DNA of 64,000 bases from Mesaphorura yosii (taxonomy: Eukaryota; Arthropoda; Collembola; Poduromorpha; Tullbergiidae), in contig WIXG01000204.1 of NCBI GenBank assembly GCA_009869945.1, positions 62,001-126,000 of the forward strand. The letters are read 5' to 3'. Below are positions 1-9,183 of this stretch, piece by piece. The notes under the pieces are model-generated. The model was not told where the DNA came from. It was given only the letters and a program-made list of their open reading frames with translations, and searched no databases. Every line of letters starts with the position of its first letter. Position 1 is the stretch's first letter. A program made the translations under genes and the position numbers.

Positions 1-40
1 TTTGACATGTCTTTGCTACTTGCTCTATCTTTGAATGCAG

Positions 41-84
41 ACTCACAATTTCAAGATCGCGACAAGGACGAAGATCAAGAATGA
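41..84 (+). CDS. possible last exon of an upstream gene (partial)
   Basis: A pyrimidine-rich stretch ending in a good acceptor (ttgaatgcag) is followed by 13 sense codons rich in Asp, Glu and Gln and a TGA at 82-84. It would be the terminal exon of a gene lying left of the window and converging on the cathepsin gene. The exon is too short to identify, and the call rests only on the acceptor and the acidic codons. Confidence 0.2.
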
Positions 85-411
85 CCAGAACTTAGAACAC
101 TGAAGCCACTGACTTGTATCATCATTTATTGAGAAGTACTTGAAGTACAAAAGCAGAGATCAGTAATTTGATCTTACAGGAATGTAAAAGTATTAAAAGC
201 GAGGCCGCCGAAACGCAGCACAAAAATCCTACATTAGAGTAAATTACATTTACAGAACGCAGACAGTCTTATAATTAAATTCAGTTGCAAGTCGAAGTGA
301 TGGCAAGATTGCAGGAAGGAGGACACATGGCACGTGGGAGCGAATTGAGTATCACAGCAGAGGAGAACCTAGAAATTAATGCAGAAGGTGTAAAGTGCAA
401 TGTGCGACGGT

Positions 412-2105
412 TTATTCCACGCTGAGCCAGACGACTTCCGTCGCAATTCCGCACAGATTCTTGTTGGTAGCAATGTAAAGGTAGCCTTTGTCGCCGAAGG
501 TGCTGCCCCACGAGTTGCGGACGATGTAGTGCGCCGGAGTGGTCGTCCTATCATATCCCACGATCTGGAATTCCAAATGTCAGCTCAGGTCGAGGTCAGG
601 TAATAAGAATTGAGAAGCTCGAGTAAATTCGAATTGTTTTGTGATTGCCCTTGCCTGCACGGCGTGATTGACGGACGTCTCGCAGTTCCACTGGATTACT
701 CCCCCGACATAATACTGCCAATTGGTGGCGTCCACTGCAACAGTGACGGGGCCGTGAGTGGCCAGCAGCTCCAGCACCTTGTCCTCTGCGTCGATGAGCC
801 TCGAGCACGAGTAGTTACGAGCCACCTGCACGCCCTCCGCCGAGCTCTGCAGGCGACAGCTGCCGTCCTTGAGTGTGAGAGGGTACTGAGCCTCGGAGGA
901 CAGCTTGCGGTTCGCCATCCATGCCACAGCTGTGCACGTGTCACCTCCGCTGCAGCCGCTGTTCCCGTTCTTTGAGCAATCGATGACCTGCTGGACGCTC
1001 AGCTCCTCCAGATGCCCGCTGGTGAGGGCCTGCATGCTCTCCACAGTCTCGACAGTGGAGAAGGCCCAACAGGCGCCGCAGTCCTTTTGGTGCTTGACCT
1101 CTGCAGGAATAACAAACATTTAAACCAAGTACTCACAAGTTGGGGCTGATGTAAATTGGGTCGGCGACTCGACTCACTGGACACAATTTGCTTATCTCTC
1201 CAGTCGACTTTGTCCGGCAATACGCTTCTTTTGTGCCTGTTATGATGGTGCCGCTCTTCTCCGCCCACTTGCCCTTCTCCATGGTCTTTGTGCTTGAATG
1301 GATGCCTGTGATGTGAGTGCAGACTGTGTCGCTTTAAAATACGGTCCAGGAGACTGGAGTCGAGGTAGCGATGCTTAAATTCCTCTGCAATGTAAATGTA
1401 AAATGCAAACTTGCATTGTAGGAAGAGTGCAACAAGGCTTGAGTCTAATGAACCCCGTTGCCCTCGTGCGCTTACCTGGACTCAGATCCGCGAAGGCAGT
1501 CAAGCCCCACTTGGCGACTCCCTGCAACAATTAAAGAGCCCAGCCGAACATTGCGTGCAGCATTTAAAAATGAGCCCAGATCGTAACGAAAAGGTGTACC
1601 TGATTCTTTGACATTCCCTCACTCCATTGCACAAAATTACTGACGTCACCCTCATCAGTTATTTCATTCCCCGCGTCAAGTCCACCATCAGTGGAGCCGG
1701 AACCCTTCAACAAGTGCTTACGCTGCCCAGTATTAAGCTTCTGAATCGCCTTCAAAGAATCCTGTACACAATCCGATGAGATTAACGGCTTAGCTGCAAA
1801 TTCTTACACCGTGTTTCTATATTATATTGTAACGAAGGAAATTTTCGTACCTTGAAGCCCGCGATTCTCGAGCGCTCCTCGTCGCCACTGGAGTATTGTT
1901 TGCCGAATGTTTGCGTGTAGTTGTGGAACATCGATTGAATCTCGGCGTCTGCCAGTCCCGCCTCGCCCGTCCGCCGTGCGTTGTGGGACGGAAGCATGGT
2001 GATGATTGTGACGAAGCAGGCGATGGTGGCGAGCAGGATCCACACGAGGATTATGCGGCCGTGTAGCAGACCAATCAGGAAAGGGTACCGATCGCGAAAT
2101 TCCAT
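412..2105 (-). CDS. papain-family cysteine protease (cathepsin L/F-like) with N-terminal membrane anchor
   Basis: Six exons, read high to low: 2105-1851, 1788-1600, 1521-1476, 1384-1178, 1100-655, 564-412. All phases agree and give 431 residues. Residues ~18-38 are a hydrophobic segment after a charged start, so this looks like a signal anchor rather than a cleaved signal peptide. Residues ~60-180 form an I29-type inhibitory prodomain ending in an F-A-D-L-S-P-E-E-F motif. A His-rich linker with an RHKR furin-like site precedes the mature domain, which starts near DKVDWR. The catalytic set is complete: Gln237, Cys243 in CGACWAFS, His378 in NHAVQ and Asn398 in NSWG. The last intron (565-654) begins with GC instead of GT; using it restores the family motif NHAVQIVGYD. 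A poly(A) signal (AATAAA on the minus strand) is at 125-130. Expected to be an endolysosomal or secreted protease. Confidence 0.9.
565..654 (-). other. GC-AG intron in the protease gene
   Basis: The donor reads CAG|GCAAGG and the acceptor ttccag. The preceding exon ends in phase 0 and the next starts in phase 0. The only nearby GT donor would remove the conserved valine after NHA. GC donors with this extended consensus are a known minor class of U2-type introns. Confidence 0.8.
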
Positions 2106-3241
2106 TTTCGGATTTCCGAGTTAAAAAGCGGTAATTTGAGCAGTGTCTTTGTATTGTGACTAAAACGTATTAAACTAAAAAGAAGATACGATACGACGAG
2201 TTAATGCGTACTTGGTCCTTGTGTTTGATGTTTGATCAGTGGAATTTTTCAGTTTATTCAACCCGGAGAAGACAGCAGAGGAGAGTCGGAGTCACAGAAA
2301 AAGATTATATAATATTTTGTCCCGTGGTGGGATATGAGTTTGATTTGAATCATACTACGCGTATTATCAAGGACTTTTAGAATGTAAATAACACATAGAG
2401 ACAGTCGTCAAGCCATGATAACGACGATTACGCTGTAGATTTACGTTCTTTGTACGTGCAGCAGTGTCAGTGTGGCATAATCATCTGCTCTGCGCTGTGT
2501 GCAGTAATCATGTGCTGATATCTCGCTCGACAAGTTAAGCTCAGCAATCTGAGCCTTCACCAGATAGACAAAGGATTCGGTGGCCGGTGACCGAGAAGGA
2601 GTGATTCAAGTGGCCTGTTCAATGCACGTAAAGCAAGGTAGGGACTTAAGTCCCAGTTCCACTTCTCTAAGAAAATGGACACCACACGGGGCATGTTTTG
2701 GGAATATGTAAGTATTGTTTTCATTTCAGCCGTCCCCAAATCGATAAATAAATCGACCAATAAATATTGGTTGTTTTGAAAACGTGTGTTTTTGCCATTC
2801 TAGAAGGTTCCTACGTTGACAGCTCCACGTGTTCACGTGCGCAAGACATTCTATTTCATTCAAAGTTGGCCCCTGTGTGTCACTCAGGCATCGGCTCGGC
2901 TTTGGTGACCGACAGAGAGCCAGGTACCTGACTTGCAGGGTGAAAACAACGTGAGTCAGCTGAAGGAGACCGACGGCCCTCAGCTAAATGAGGGTTGCGT
3001 CACTGGCCGAATTCTGACGATTCTTGTCATCAACAACCTTCAGCAGCTTTCTATTCACTTCGGAAGCTGACTGAAGTTCCAGAAAAACAAAGCGGCAAGT
3101 GCAGGCCCTAAAAGCGATCACCCGAGGCATAGTGACGGCTAGCGTGTGGAGCGTTTGGTATAAATACAAATATGATTTGGGACAAGCTCATTAAAACTCG
3201 ACCAGTCTTCTGAACTCACTTCTGCTACGTAACTTTCAGCA
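2106..3241. other. intergenic region between divergent genes
   Basis: It holds the upstream regions of the protease (minus) and of the Ser-rich secreted protein (plus). Open frames here are short with no recognisable product. A TATA-like TATATAA lies near 2305-2312. I see no RNA gene. Confidence 0.5.
3159..3166 (+). promoter_or_regulatory. TATA box (TATAAATA)
   Basis: A perfect TATAAATA stands 83 bp before the ATG at 3242. A GACCAGT sequence resembling an arthropod initiator follows at 3200-3206. The same pair, TATAAATA then GACCAGT about 35-41 bp later, occurs before the secreted-protein gene at 42928. Confidence 0.65.
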
Positions 3242-3805
3242 ATGAACTCCTGCATTCTCGGACTTTTAGTTGTCGTTGCCGTGTTCGCCATGGCAGAGGT
3301 AAGAAAACTAGCAACTGGCTCAATTTATGGACATGCTTGCAAATAGGTATTTAATTTGACCCGTTTTCAAATTCCGCAGGCATATCCGACTCGTAAAGCT
3401 CAACGCCGGTCTTCTAGCGCTAGCTCTAGCGGAGAAAAGCCAATCACTGACGAGGAACGTGACCGAGCTGCGGCGAAACTCGCAGCGGCTGACGACCCAA
3501 TCGCGCTGGCCGTGCATCACATTGCGAAGGCTGCTTCGGAGGGAGGTGCTGCTGAAGGTGTGTCCGAAGGAAGCGAAGGACCCCGCTCTGGCTCTAGCTC
3601 TGAACACTCTGAAGGCGAGGCTGGCTCCTCCGATGACGCGAACTCAGCAAGTCGTTCATCTTCATCCGGTTCATCTGGATCGTCCGACGACGCTGCTCAT
3701 GAAGCTGCTGACGCCAGTGCTGACGGTTCACGCTCTTCCTCTTCCAACTCTGAGGGCACTGCTAATGAGGCCACGGAAGCAGTAGACGCTGCCACTTCAA
3801 AATAA
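3242..3805 (+). CDS. secreted Ser/Ala/Glu-rich low-complexity protein, 160 aa
   Basis: Two exons, 3242-3298 and 3380-3805, joined in phase 0 (GAG|GTAAGA ... ttccgcag). Exon 1 encodes essentially only the signal peptide (MNSCILGLLVVVAVFAMA). The mature part starts with a short basic stretch and a Lys/Glu/Ala segment that could be helical (residues ~40-60). It then becomes serine runs mixed with Ala, Glu, Asp and Gly, with no cysteine. Such composition occurs in silk, cement or mucus proteins, but no family is recognisable. A poly(A) signal AATAAA is at 3849-3854. The gene converges on the decayed repeat gene at 3828-4775. Confidence 0.75.
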
Positions 3806-3827
3806 GCTGTCCAACTTTATCGCTTTT

Positions 3828-4775
3828 TCAATTGTAGCAGAACTTGCAAATAAAGAGATTTAAAGCACGATGAGAGCACTGGAGATCCGATTTGCATATG
3901 GAGTGGAGTCCATCTTTGTCGGCAATGCGTAGACATTCTTGTAATCTGTTGTCCCAGACTGATCGCCTATCGCACTCGCATTTTCCCAGATCGGAGATTG
4001 AATGAATGTTTGGCTTGTCACAGACTGCGTGCCCAACGATGGTCGACAGTTTGACCGATAGTCTGATCGAGGACCACGTCGAGAGCCTCATCGGAAGTTT
4101 CGGTCTTGGCGCCTGTATCTTTCGAAGCAAGAGTTTTTCTGTTCATCGAAAGTGTAAGATGGTTGGCAAGTGCAACGGAGAGTCTCATTTGAGCAAGCCA
4201 AGAATTTAATTGGATTACAAAGTTTCAGCTCCGTGCTGCCATCTGGTGGAGATTTGGGTCTGAGCTTTGGTCTATCATTACGTGTAGAATTTGTTTTCAG
4301 CCGCGGGTTGGCAATTAATGTTGAATTGGGTTACAGATTCGGGCTGCCATCTGGTGTAGAATTTTGTTTCAGATTCGGGCTGTGTGTGTGACCTAATGTA
4401 GAACTAGGTCTCAACATTTGACCGCCACCTCGTGTAGTACTGGATTTTAACTGGGCGTTGTCAACTGATACAGTTTTTGGTTTCAGCCTCGGATTACCAT
4501 CCCGTGTAGAACTAGGTTTTTAATTGCGTGTTGTCAACTCGTTTAGAATTAGGTTCCTTCCTCGGACTGCCAGCTCGTGTAGAATTCGGGCTGTATCTGA
4601 TGCCTTCGAACTCTGGTTCAACCGTCAGATTTGAGCATGGCTCATTATAGCCACTGTATTTGACTGCAGACTCGTCGGTGCTTCTCCACTGCTGTTGAGC
4701 TTGAACTGCCACGCTTAGGGCACAGGAAAAGAGTACAATTATTGCTGAAAGGTTAAAATTTCCACCCATTGTCAT
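3828..4775 (-). pseudogene. decayed secreted protein gene with 36-bp coding repeats and Cys-rich modules
   Basis: The frame opens at 4775 with a signal peptide (AIIVLFSCALSVAVQA) and runs into dodecapeptide repeats of the type P-N-S-T-R-D-G-S-P-R-L-K. It stops at TAG 4512-4514 because of one extra base in an A5 run at 4517-4521. The shifted frame carries about eight more repeats, interrupted by TAA at 4331-4333. It then continues into a Cys module (pattern C-x6-C...C-x-C...C, near 4210-4110) ending at TGA 4088-4090. A second Cys-rich stretch of the same style lies in yet another frame down to 3828. Three breaks in about 950 bp point to a pseudogene. Sequencing error could explain the homopolymer break but hardly all three. 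The Cys modules resemble EB/EGF-like units; the family is not certain. Confidence 0.5.
4215..4606 (-). repeat. degenerate 36-bp tandem coding repeat, about 10 copies
   Basis: Read on the minus strand, about ten 12-codon units follow each other, each built on P-N-S-T-R-x-G-x-P-R-L-K. Several units keep an N-S-T glycosylation sequon. Alternate units resemble each other more (VDNTQLK and VDNAQLK), suggesting an older 72-bp duplication. On the plus strand the array appears as the recurring text gtgtagaa and tttcagcctcgg. Confidence 0.7.
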
Positions 4776-5306
4776 TTCGGGCTCTAGTATTGGAAATGCT
4801 TCGAGTTTCTGAATTAGACAATTAGTAAATTGACTGCCAACTTTGAAACGTTAATGATTTTTAGGATGTACTACCGGCACTCGGTTCAACTTGAGGTGTG
4901 ATGCTAAGACTTGTGATAAATTGGCAGTGTGAGTGAGCTAGTGTGAAATCACCATTGTCATTGGCACAATTTCTACAAAACGTATGAGGCATGATTGCTT
5001 GTTGAACACAACAAGGTCACCTCACCGTGTTACGCGATTAGATAAGACAGCAGCAGAAAATGACAAACAAGCAAACCAAAACGAATGAAAACAGAATCAC
5101 CAGAAAAGAGTCAACAGCACAGTGTGCGAATAAGGCATGTATATTAAGTAGGGCGACAAATTTCAAAACGCTTGTGCGGGAAATTGGTTCAGCTCCCGTA
5201 TTCAATCTTCTGTTCATTTGAAGGCCAACTAATTTCGACACAAGTTCCATATAGAGAAGCCAGATTGTAATATTTGGAAATGACACGGCAAGAGAAACAA
5301 AGCAGA
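4776..5306. other. no gene recognised
   Basis: The minus frame 5331-5038 encodes a hydrophobic 97-residue string without splice partners or a recognisable domain. I do not accept it as a gene. Confidence 0.4.
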
Positions 5307-5558
5307 ATGTCCACCGTCGATTCGGTGTCAATTCAAGAGCTGAAAAGCTTGGCCGAAGACAGCTCGTTTGACTTCACAAAACCATTGTCGTTCCTGTTTA
5401 ACGCGGCAGATTAAGCCTTGGATTTATCGATGAGGACCTTGAAGATTGAATTCGACGGCCAGAAGGAAGTGCGGGGGGCTTGCTTGAAGCTCCTGGGCAA
5501 GGACAAGCACCTGCGAGAAAAGCTTGGGTTTTGATCCTTCGAAGAGGATGCCTTCTAA
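5307..5558 (+). pseudogene. short ORF broken by two in-frame stops
   Basis: From ATG 5307 the frame reads 35 codons starting MSTVDSVSIQELKSLAED. It meets TAA at 5412-5414, continues for 39 ordinary-looking codons with helical Lys/Leu/Glu character, meets TGA at 5532-5534 and ends at TAA 5556-5558. The composition stays protein-like across both stops. An AATAAA signal follows at 5635-5640. This looks like a small intronless gene that has lost function. The family is not recognised. Confidence 0.35.
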
Positions 5559-6269
5559 ACTCCTTAAATTCTAACTACAACTGTTTCAAATATGAGCTCC
5601 GATTCGGAGCACTTTTTAACTTAAAGCATCCATAAATAAAATTTGTTTCCGACTGTCAAAACAGAGAGAAGGCTCTCAGCATTGCTGCTCGGTTTGTTTA
5701 TCGCTCCTCCGCTAAAGTGAAATTCCTCAGATTCTCGCTTGACCGAAATCTCATGCTCCGATTTCTGCTCGTAACTTTGCCTACTCCAACTCGGCCTCTA
5801 ATTCAATCACTTTGCCTTTGCTCTTTGCTGTTAGCCATGCGTCCGTGCTTGGTTGTGATAAAAATAACTTTGACAAAAACCACACTTTTGGGTGTACACT
5901 CGCCATGGAATGCTGCGATTCGGAGTGAGCGCGTGTATCGCATTTGGTGCAGCAGGTTTTGGGGCAAGGCGACTCTAATCTCCAACCGGTTTTACTTTTA
6001 CACTGCGGTGAAGACGAGTGTTCTCGGCTGCTGCTACTGCTATACTCAAGTGGAGCTGACAAGGTTGCGTAATCAATTCAATTTATTGCCTTGTATTGAA
6101 GTGTTGAATTGGTTATATAATTCACCTCTCGGCGGCCTATCTCGAATCTCGATTGCCGACTTTCAGTCTTCAATTGTGTTTTCTGCCACTCGCAAGCCTC
6201 TGAGCAGCGTCTCCAGGTCCACTGCCTCTTTTTCTTGCGCCAGCAGCCTGCACTCCCCCAACCAGCACC
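5559..6269. other. upstream region of the SnoaL-like gene
   Basis: An open stretch on the plus strand (5717-6340) has no ATG at its start, no protein-like composition, and runs through the promoter and start of the next gene in another frame. I treat it as non-coding. Confidence 0.45.
6114..6120 (+). promoter_or_regulatory. TATA box (TATATAA)
   Basis: It lies 156 bp before the ATG at 6270. A TTCAGTC initiator-like sequence is at about 6163. This is the best promoter candidate for the SnoaL-like gene. Confidence 0.5.
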
Positions 6270-6641
6270 ATGAGCACAGAAGCGAACCGAAAACTGGTCA
6301 TCGAATTCTTCGAGACGATGTACGACAAGCTCGAGTTTGACAAGGCCGACCGTTTCCTGGCTCCCAACTGCATCGAGCACAACCCGGACATTGGCGACGG
6401 GCTGGAGAATTTCATGAAGAACACGCCAACGCTGCTCGCCGGGACTCAGAAGGGCACACTGAAGATCGTGCGATCTGTGGCAGAAGGCAACATGGTCGTG
6501 CTCCACTCCCGACTGCCCATCGGAGGGAAGGAGTACGCCATCGCCGACTTTTACCGTGTGGAAGGAGGAAAGATCGTCGAACATTGGGACGTGCTACAGG
6601 AGATGCTGCCAAGCGAAGCCAATCCACATCCATACTTTTAA
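6270..6641 (+). CDS. SnoaL-like (NTF2-fold) small protein, 123 aa, intronless
   Basis: A single exon begins with ATG in a good context (accagcaccATGAGC). The N-terminal helix pair reads IEFFETMYDKLEFDKADRFL. Next comes the family hallmark C-I-E-H-N-P-D-I-G-D-G (bacterial forms have Q-H-N-P), and at the C-terminus the motif G-G-K-I-V-E-H-W-D-V-L-Q. The length is that of one NTF2-like cone domain. Relatives are small predicted aldol-condensation/isomerase-type enzymes common in bacteria and fungi; the substrate here is unknown. No signal peptide, so cytosolic. A poly(A) signal AATAAA is at 6807-6812. The absence of introns and the bacterial-style motifs raise possible old horizontal transfer. 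Confidence 0.85.
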   Translation: MSTEANRKLVIEFFETMYDKLEFDKADRFLAPNCIEHNPDIGDGLENFMKNTPTLLAGTQKGTLKIVRSVAEGNMVVLHSRLPIGGKEYAIADFYRVEGGKIVEHWDVLQEMLPSEANPHPYF

Positions 6642-6918
6642 ATTGGACAAGTACAACAGCAATTTAGATCAAGCTTCCAGAGCTTCTTTACAGCTTGCGC
6701 ATAGAGCATCAACGTGCAGCCTTGTTGTGTTAATCATTCAATTCATTATAAGCAAATCATTTCTGTAAATCATTGCACTTTTCATCCATTTCACGTTTCA
6801 AAGTTGAATAAAATCGAAACGAGTGCCAAATGCTTTAAATGCGGGTTTGAACTGGATTTATTCATTCGGCAAGATTGAGTGCTGGTTAGCGACGACCGAC
6901 GATCGTCTATCATGACAC

Positions 6919-7484
6919 TTGTCAAATCACGAGCTTCCAAAACGTCAGTGCTCTGGCTTACGACATCTGTTAATCAAACGGCAAATAGCGACAGAGCTCG
7001 TAAAGGGGCGGGCAGTATTGGCACTCAGCTTGGACCCGACCTCAGGGCTTACAAAATCGGTTCAGGTCGCCATTTCGCCGCGTCTGGCGATGAGTCACGA
7101 GGGTCGAGCAGGTATTTGGCCTTTCTTACGAGATCGCCTCGATGACATCAATTTGCAAGTGTCAAGTGCGCCGGGGTAGGAAGGACGTGCCGTGCCGACA
7201 TGCGAATGCGTGGAACCGTCTCCCGGTCAAGTTATAACCTTTGAGTATTGCTTTTTTCTTGCAGCCACAATGCGAACGCGATTCGTGAAATCATTTCCAC
7301 ATTGGGTCAGTATGTGAGCACCCAAGAGGGCCTTTCAGAACCGGATGCACTCGTCGATGGGCATCTCGATACCCTGGAGCCCGTCATGGTCGCTATCCGT
7401 GGTTCGCTCACCACAATCGGACGAAATGTGGCGTGGATGGACAATTACGAGCGAGATATGGTTCAGTACTTCATTGCCAATTAA
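6919..7484 (+). pseudogene. C-terminal tail of an M1 aminopeptidase without its catalytic part
   Basis: Two exon-like blocks, ~6919-7175 and 7265-7484, join in phase 2 (GG|GTAGGA ... ttcttgcag). They encode about 160 residues matching the end of the ERAP1-C domain of aminopeptidase N. The segment GRAGIWPFLRDRLDDIN corresponds to the family's G-R-x-x-A-W-x-F-L block. The last exon resembles the last exon of the complete aminopeptidase at 52379-52522 (TLGQYVSTQ..., I-G-R-N-V-A-W versus I-Q-K-N-I-N-W). No HEXXH or GAMEN exon lies upstream; that space is taken by the SnoaL-like gene. So this is a 5'-truncated copy. An AATAAA follows at 7521-7526, so it may still be transcribed. The left boundary is uncertain. 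Confidence 0.6.
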
Positions 7485-7651
7485 AAGTACAAATAGCAAG
7501 GTCTCTATTCTGCTCGGGGAAATAAAAACTGCATTTTACCCACGCCCCGTCTCACGCGGGCGGATCTGTTTATTGTCATGAACTATGAATATGAACGCTT
7601 TTATTGCCACTAAATGAAATTTTTTACATTTAAATCGTGTTCTCTGTACTC

Positions 7652-8686
7652 TCATGCATCTGTATTTGATGGATTTCCTAGAATGAACGCATCTCCGTGG
7701 CCTTCAAAGTAAACTTCAGCATGAATACCAACTGGGCGAGTGTCTTCCGGCTTCAAGTACAGCAGTTCGTAAACCACAGTCACGACAGCTGTGTTGTCAC
7801 GGTCCTGCAGTTTCCTACGCACGTAATTCTCCACTTCACTCCAGCCTCTGTTTTGCCCAGGAACGCCAGCAGTGTTGCCACGATTACAACGCACGTTCTG
7901 GGGAAATATGTTCCTTGCCTCAGTGCCAGACCCGCCTAGAGCGTTACCCAGAATATGACCTGCATCATCACTCACAAGCTGACCACTTGGATTCCCGTAC
8001 TGAGGAACATCTGCTTCTCCAAGTGCTCTCGCCCGGTTTCTCATGGCCTGGTTTGTTGCTGTCCCTCGACCCAGATTACAACGACGGATGCATGCAAAGA
8101 GCGCCTCCACTTTAGTGTTTAACCCGACTAATGTCGGGACTGTGTCGATAATTGGGTCGGAGCACCGACCCCGTGTTGGCAACTTTTGAGATGCACATAC
8201 CTCCTGGATCTTTGGTTTCCTACCCCCAACACCTTTTTTGATGTTTTTAAACATGGGTGGGACGAGTCCTTGCTTTTTACAGGTGTAATGATCAAAAGCA
8301 TTCTCTGGATACTTGGCTCTCTTTTCCCTCCCGGTTGCCGTTGCCGCTGGCACGTTTTGAAACGGTTCACTATTACGGTTGCAACTTGTATCCGGTACTC
8401 CAAAGCAGCCCCACACGCCTTCATCGCCCTCGTGACTTGAGCAGCGATTGGGAAGATTACAGGACGCCTCCGGAACAGTTGGTTGCCCGTACGTCTTGCC
8501 ACAAATATCTTTGGCGTTTCTGTCGACACCCCGAAACTTTGCTCTGTACTCCCGCAAGCCAACTCCTACACAACCTATTTTGTGAAACTCGCCCCACTGC
8601 TCGCTCTGACAGCCGTCCCATGCTAAACTGTGGACATAACCAAAGCCAAGCCCGAACAACAAAAAAACCGAAGAGAAAAGTGCCAT
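7652..8686 (-). CDS. secreted DNA/RNA non-specific endonuclease, 344 aa, intronless
   Basis: A single uninterrupted exon. The N-terminus has a signal peptide (ALFSSVFLLFGLGFGYVHS). Residues ~25-180 are Cys-rich and unrecognised. The C-terminal ~130 residues carry the beta-beta-alpha-metal nuclease signature D-D-A-G-H-I-L-G-N-A-L-G-G (residues 240-252; His244 likely general base), then N-I-F-P-Q-N and W-S-E-V-E, as in the Endonuclease_NS_2 type found in bacteria and some eukaryotes. It would cut extracellular nucleic acid, plausibly in digestion or defence. Minus-strand AATAAA signals are at 7569-7574 and 7600-7605. The lack of introns is unusual beside its neighbours. Confidence 0.8.
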   Translation of the reverse strand: MALFSSVFLLFGLGFGYVHSLAWDGCQSEQWGEFHKIGCVGVGLREYRAKFRGVDRNAKDICGKTYGQPTVPEASCNLPNRCSSHEGDEGVWGCFGVPDTSCNRNSEPFQNVPAATATGREKRAKYPENAFDHYTCKKQGLVPPMFKNIKKGVGGRKPKIQEVCASQKLPTRGRCSDPIIDTVPTLVGLNTKVEALFACIRRCNLGRGTATNQAMRNRARALGEADVPQYGNPSGQLVSDDAGHILGNALGGSGTEARNIFPQNVRCNRGNTAGVPGQNRGWSEVENYVRRKLQDRDNTAVVTVVYELLYLKPEDTRPVGIHAEVYFEGHGDAFILGNPSNTDA

Positions 8687-9183
8687 TTTGTAATAATGAT
8701 GTTTTTAGAGCGGACTTGTACTGAGAATGATTTATAAAAGAAAAAAATAGAATGAAAAAGTAGGAACATATTTTTGAGATGGACCCATTGTGCATCCTAT
8801 TTTGAAAATTTCAGGAATTCTTTAAGAAAAATCGTTCATTAAGTTTCAATGCGCTGTCCCTTTCCTGCTTGTATCTTTACTACCAATTTCACCCGAAGAA
8901 TTGAGAATTGAGCTCGGTTTGTCAAGTAAGGAAACTCGTGCATCTGCTAATAAAGCTGCCTTTTTGTAAATTGCGTTGTCACATGTCACTTTATTTGCGT
9001 AGGCAATGTCAGTCTGCCAACTGCATATTCAATTAAGCATGTAAGAATCTATTAAACAGCTGTCAACCTTTTACGTGTGCCCCAGAAGAGAAATACCCTT
9101 CATTCAATTCAATCTGACCGCTCTTGTGTGAAAGTTTAGTAATTTCTTACCGACAAGGCTCCATATTCACGTAAATTGTAAAT
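8687..9183. other. intergenic, divergent promoter region
   Basis: It separates the nuclease (minus) and the ionotropic receptor (plus). Only short A/T-rich runs and a TTTATA/TATAAA at 8731-8736 are seen. No gene. Confidence 0.4.

Noticed and set aside
5038..5331. 97-residue hydrophobic frame on the minus strand
   Set aside because: Hydrophobicity comes from an A/G-rich plus strand; no domain, no splice partner.
5717..6340. 207-codon open frame on the plus strand
   Set aside because: No ATG at its start, odd composition, and it overlaps the promoter and coding start of the SnoaL-like gene in another frame.
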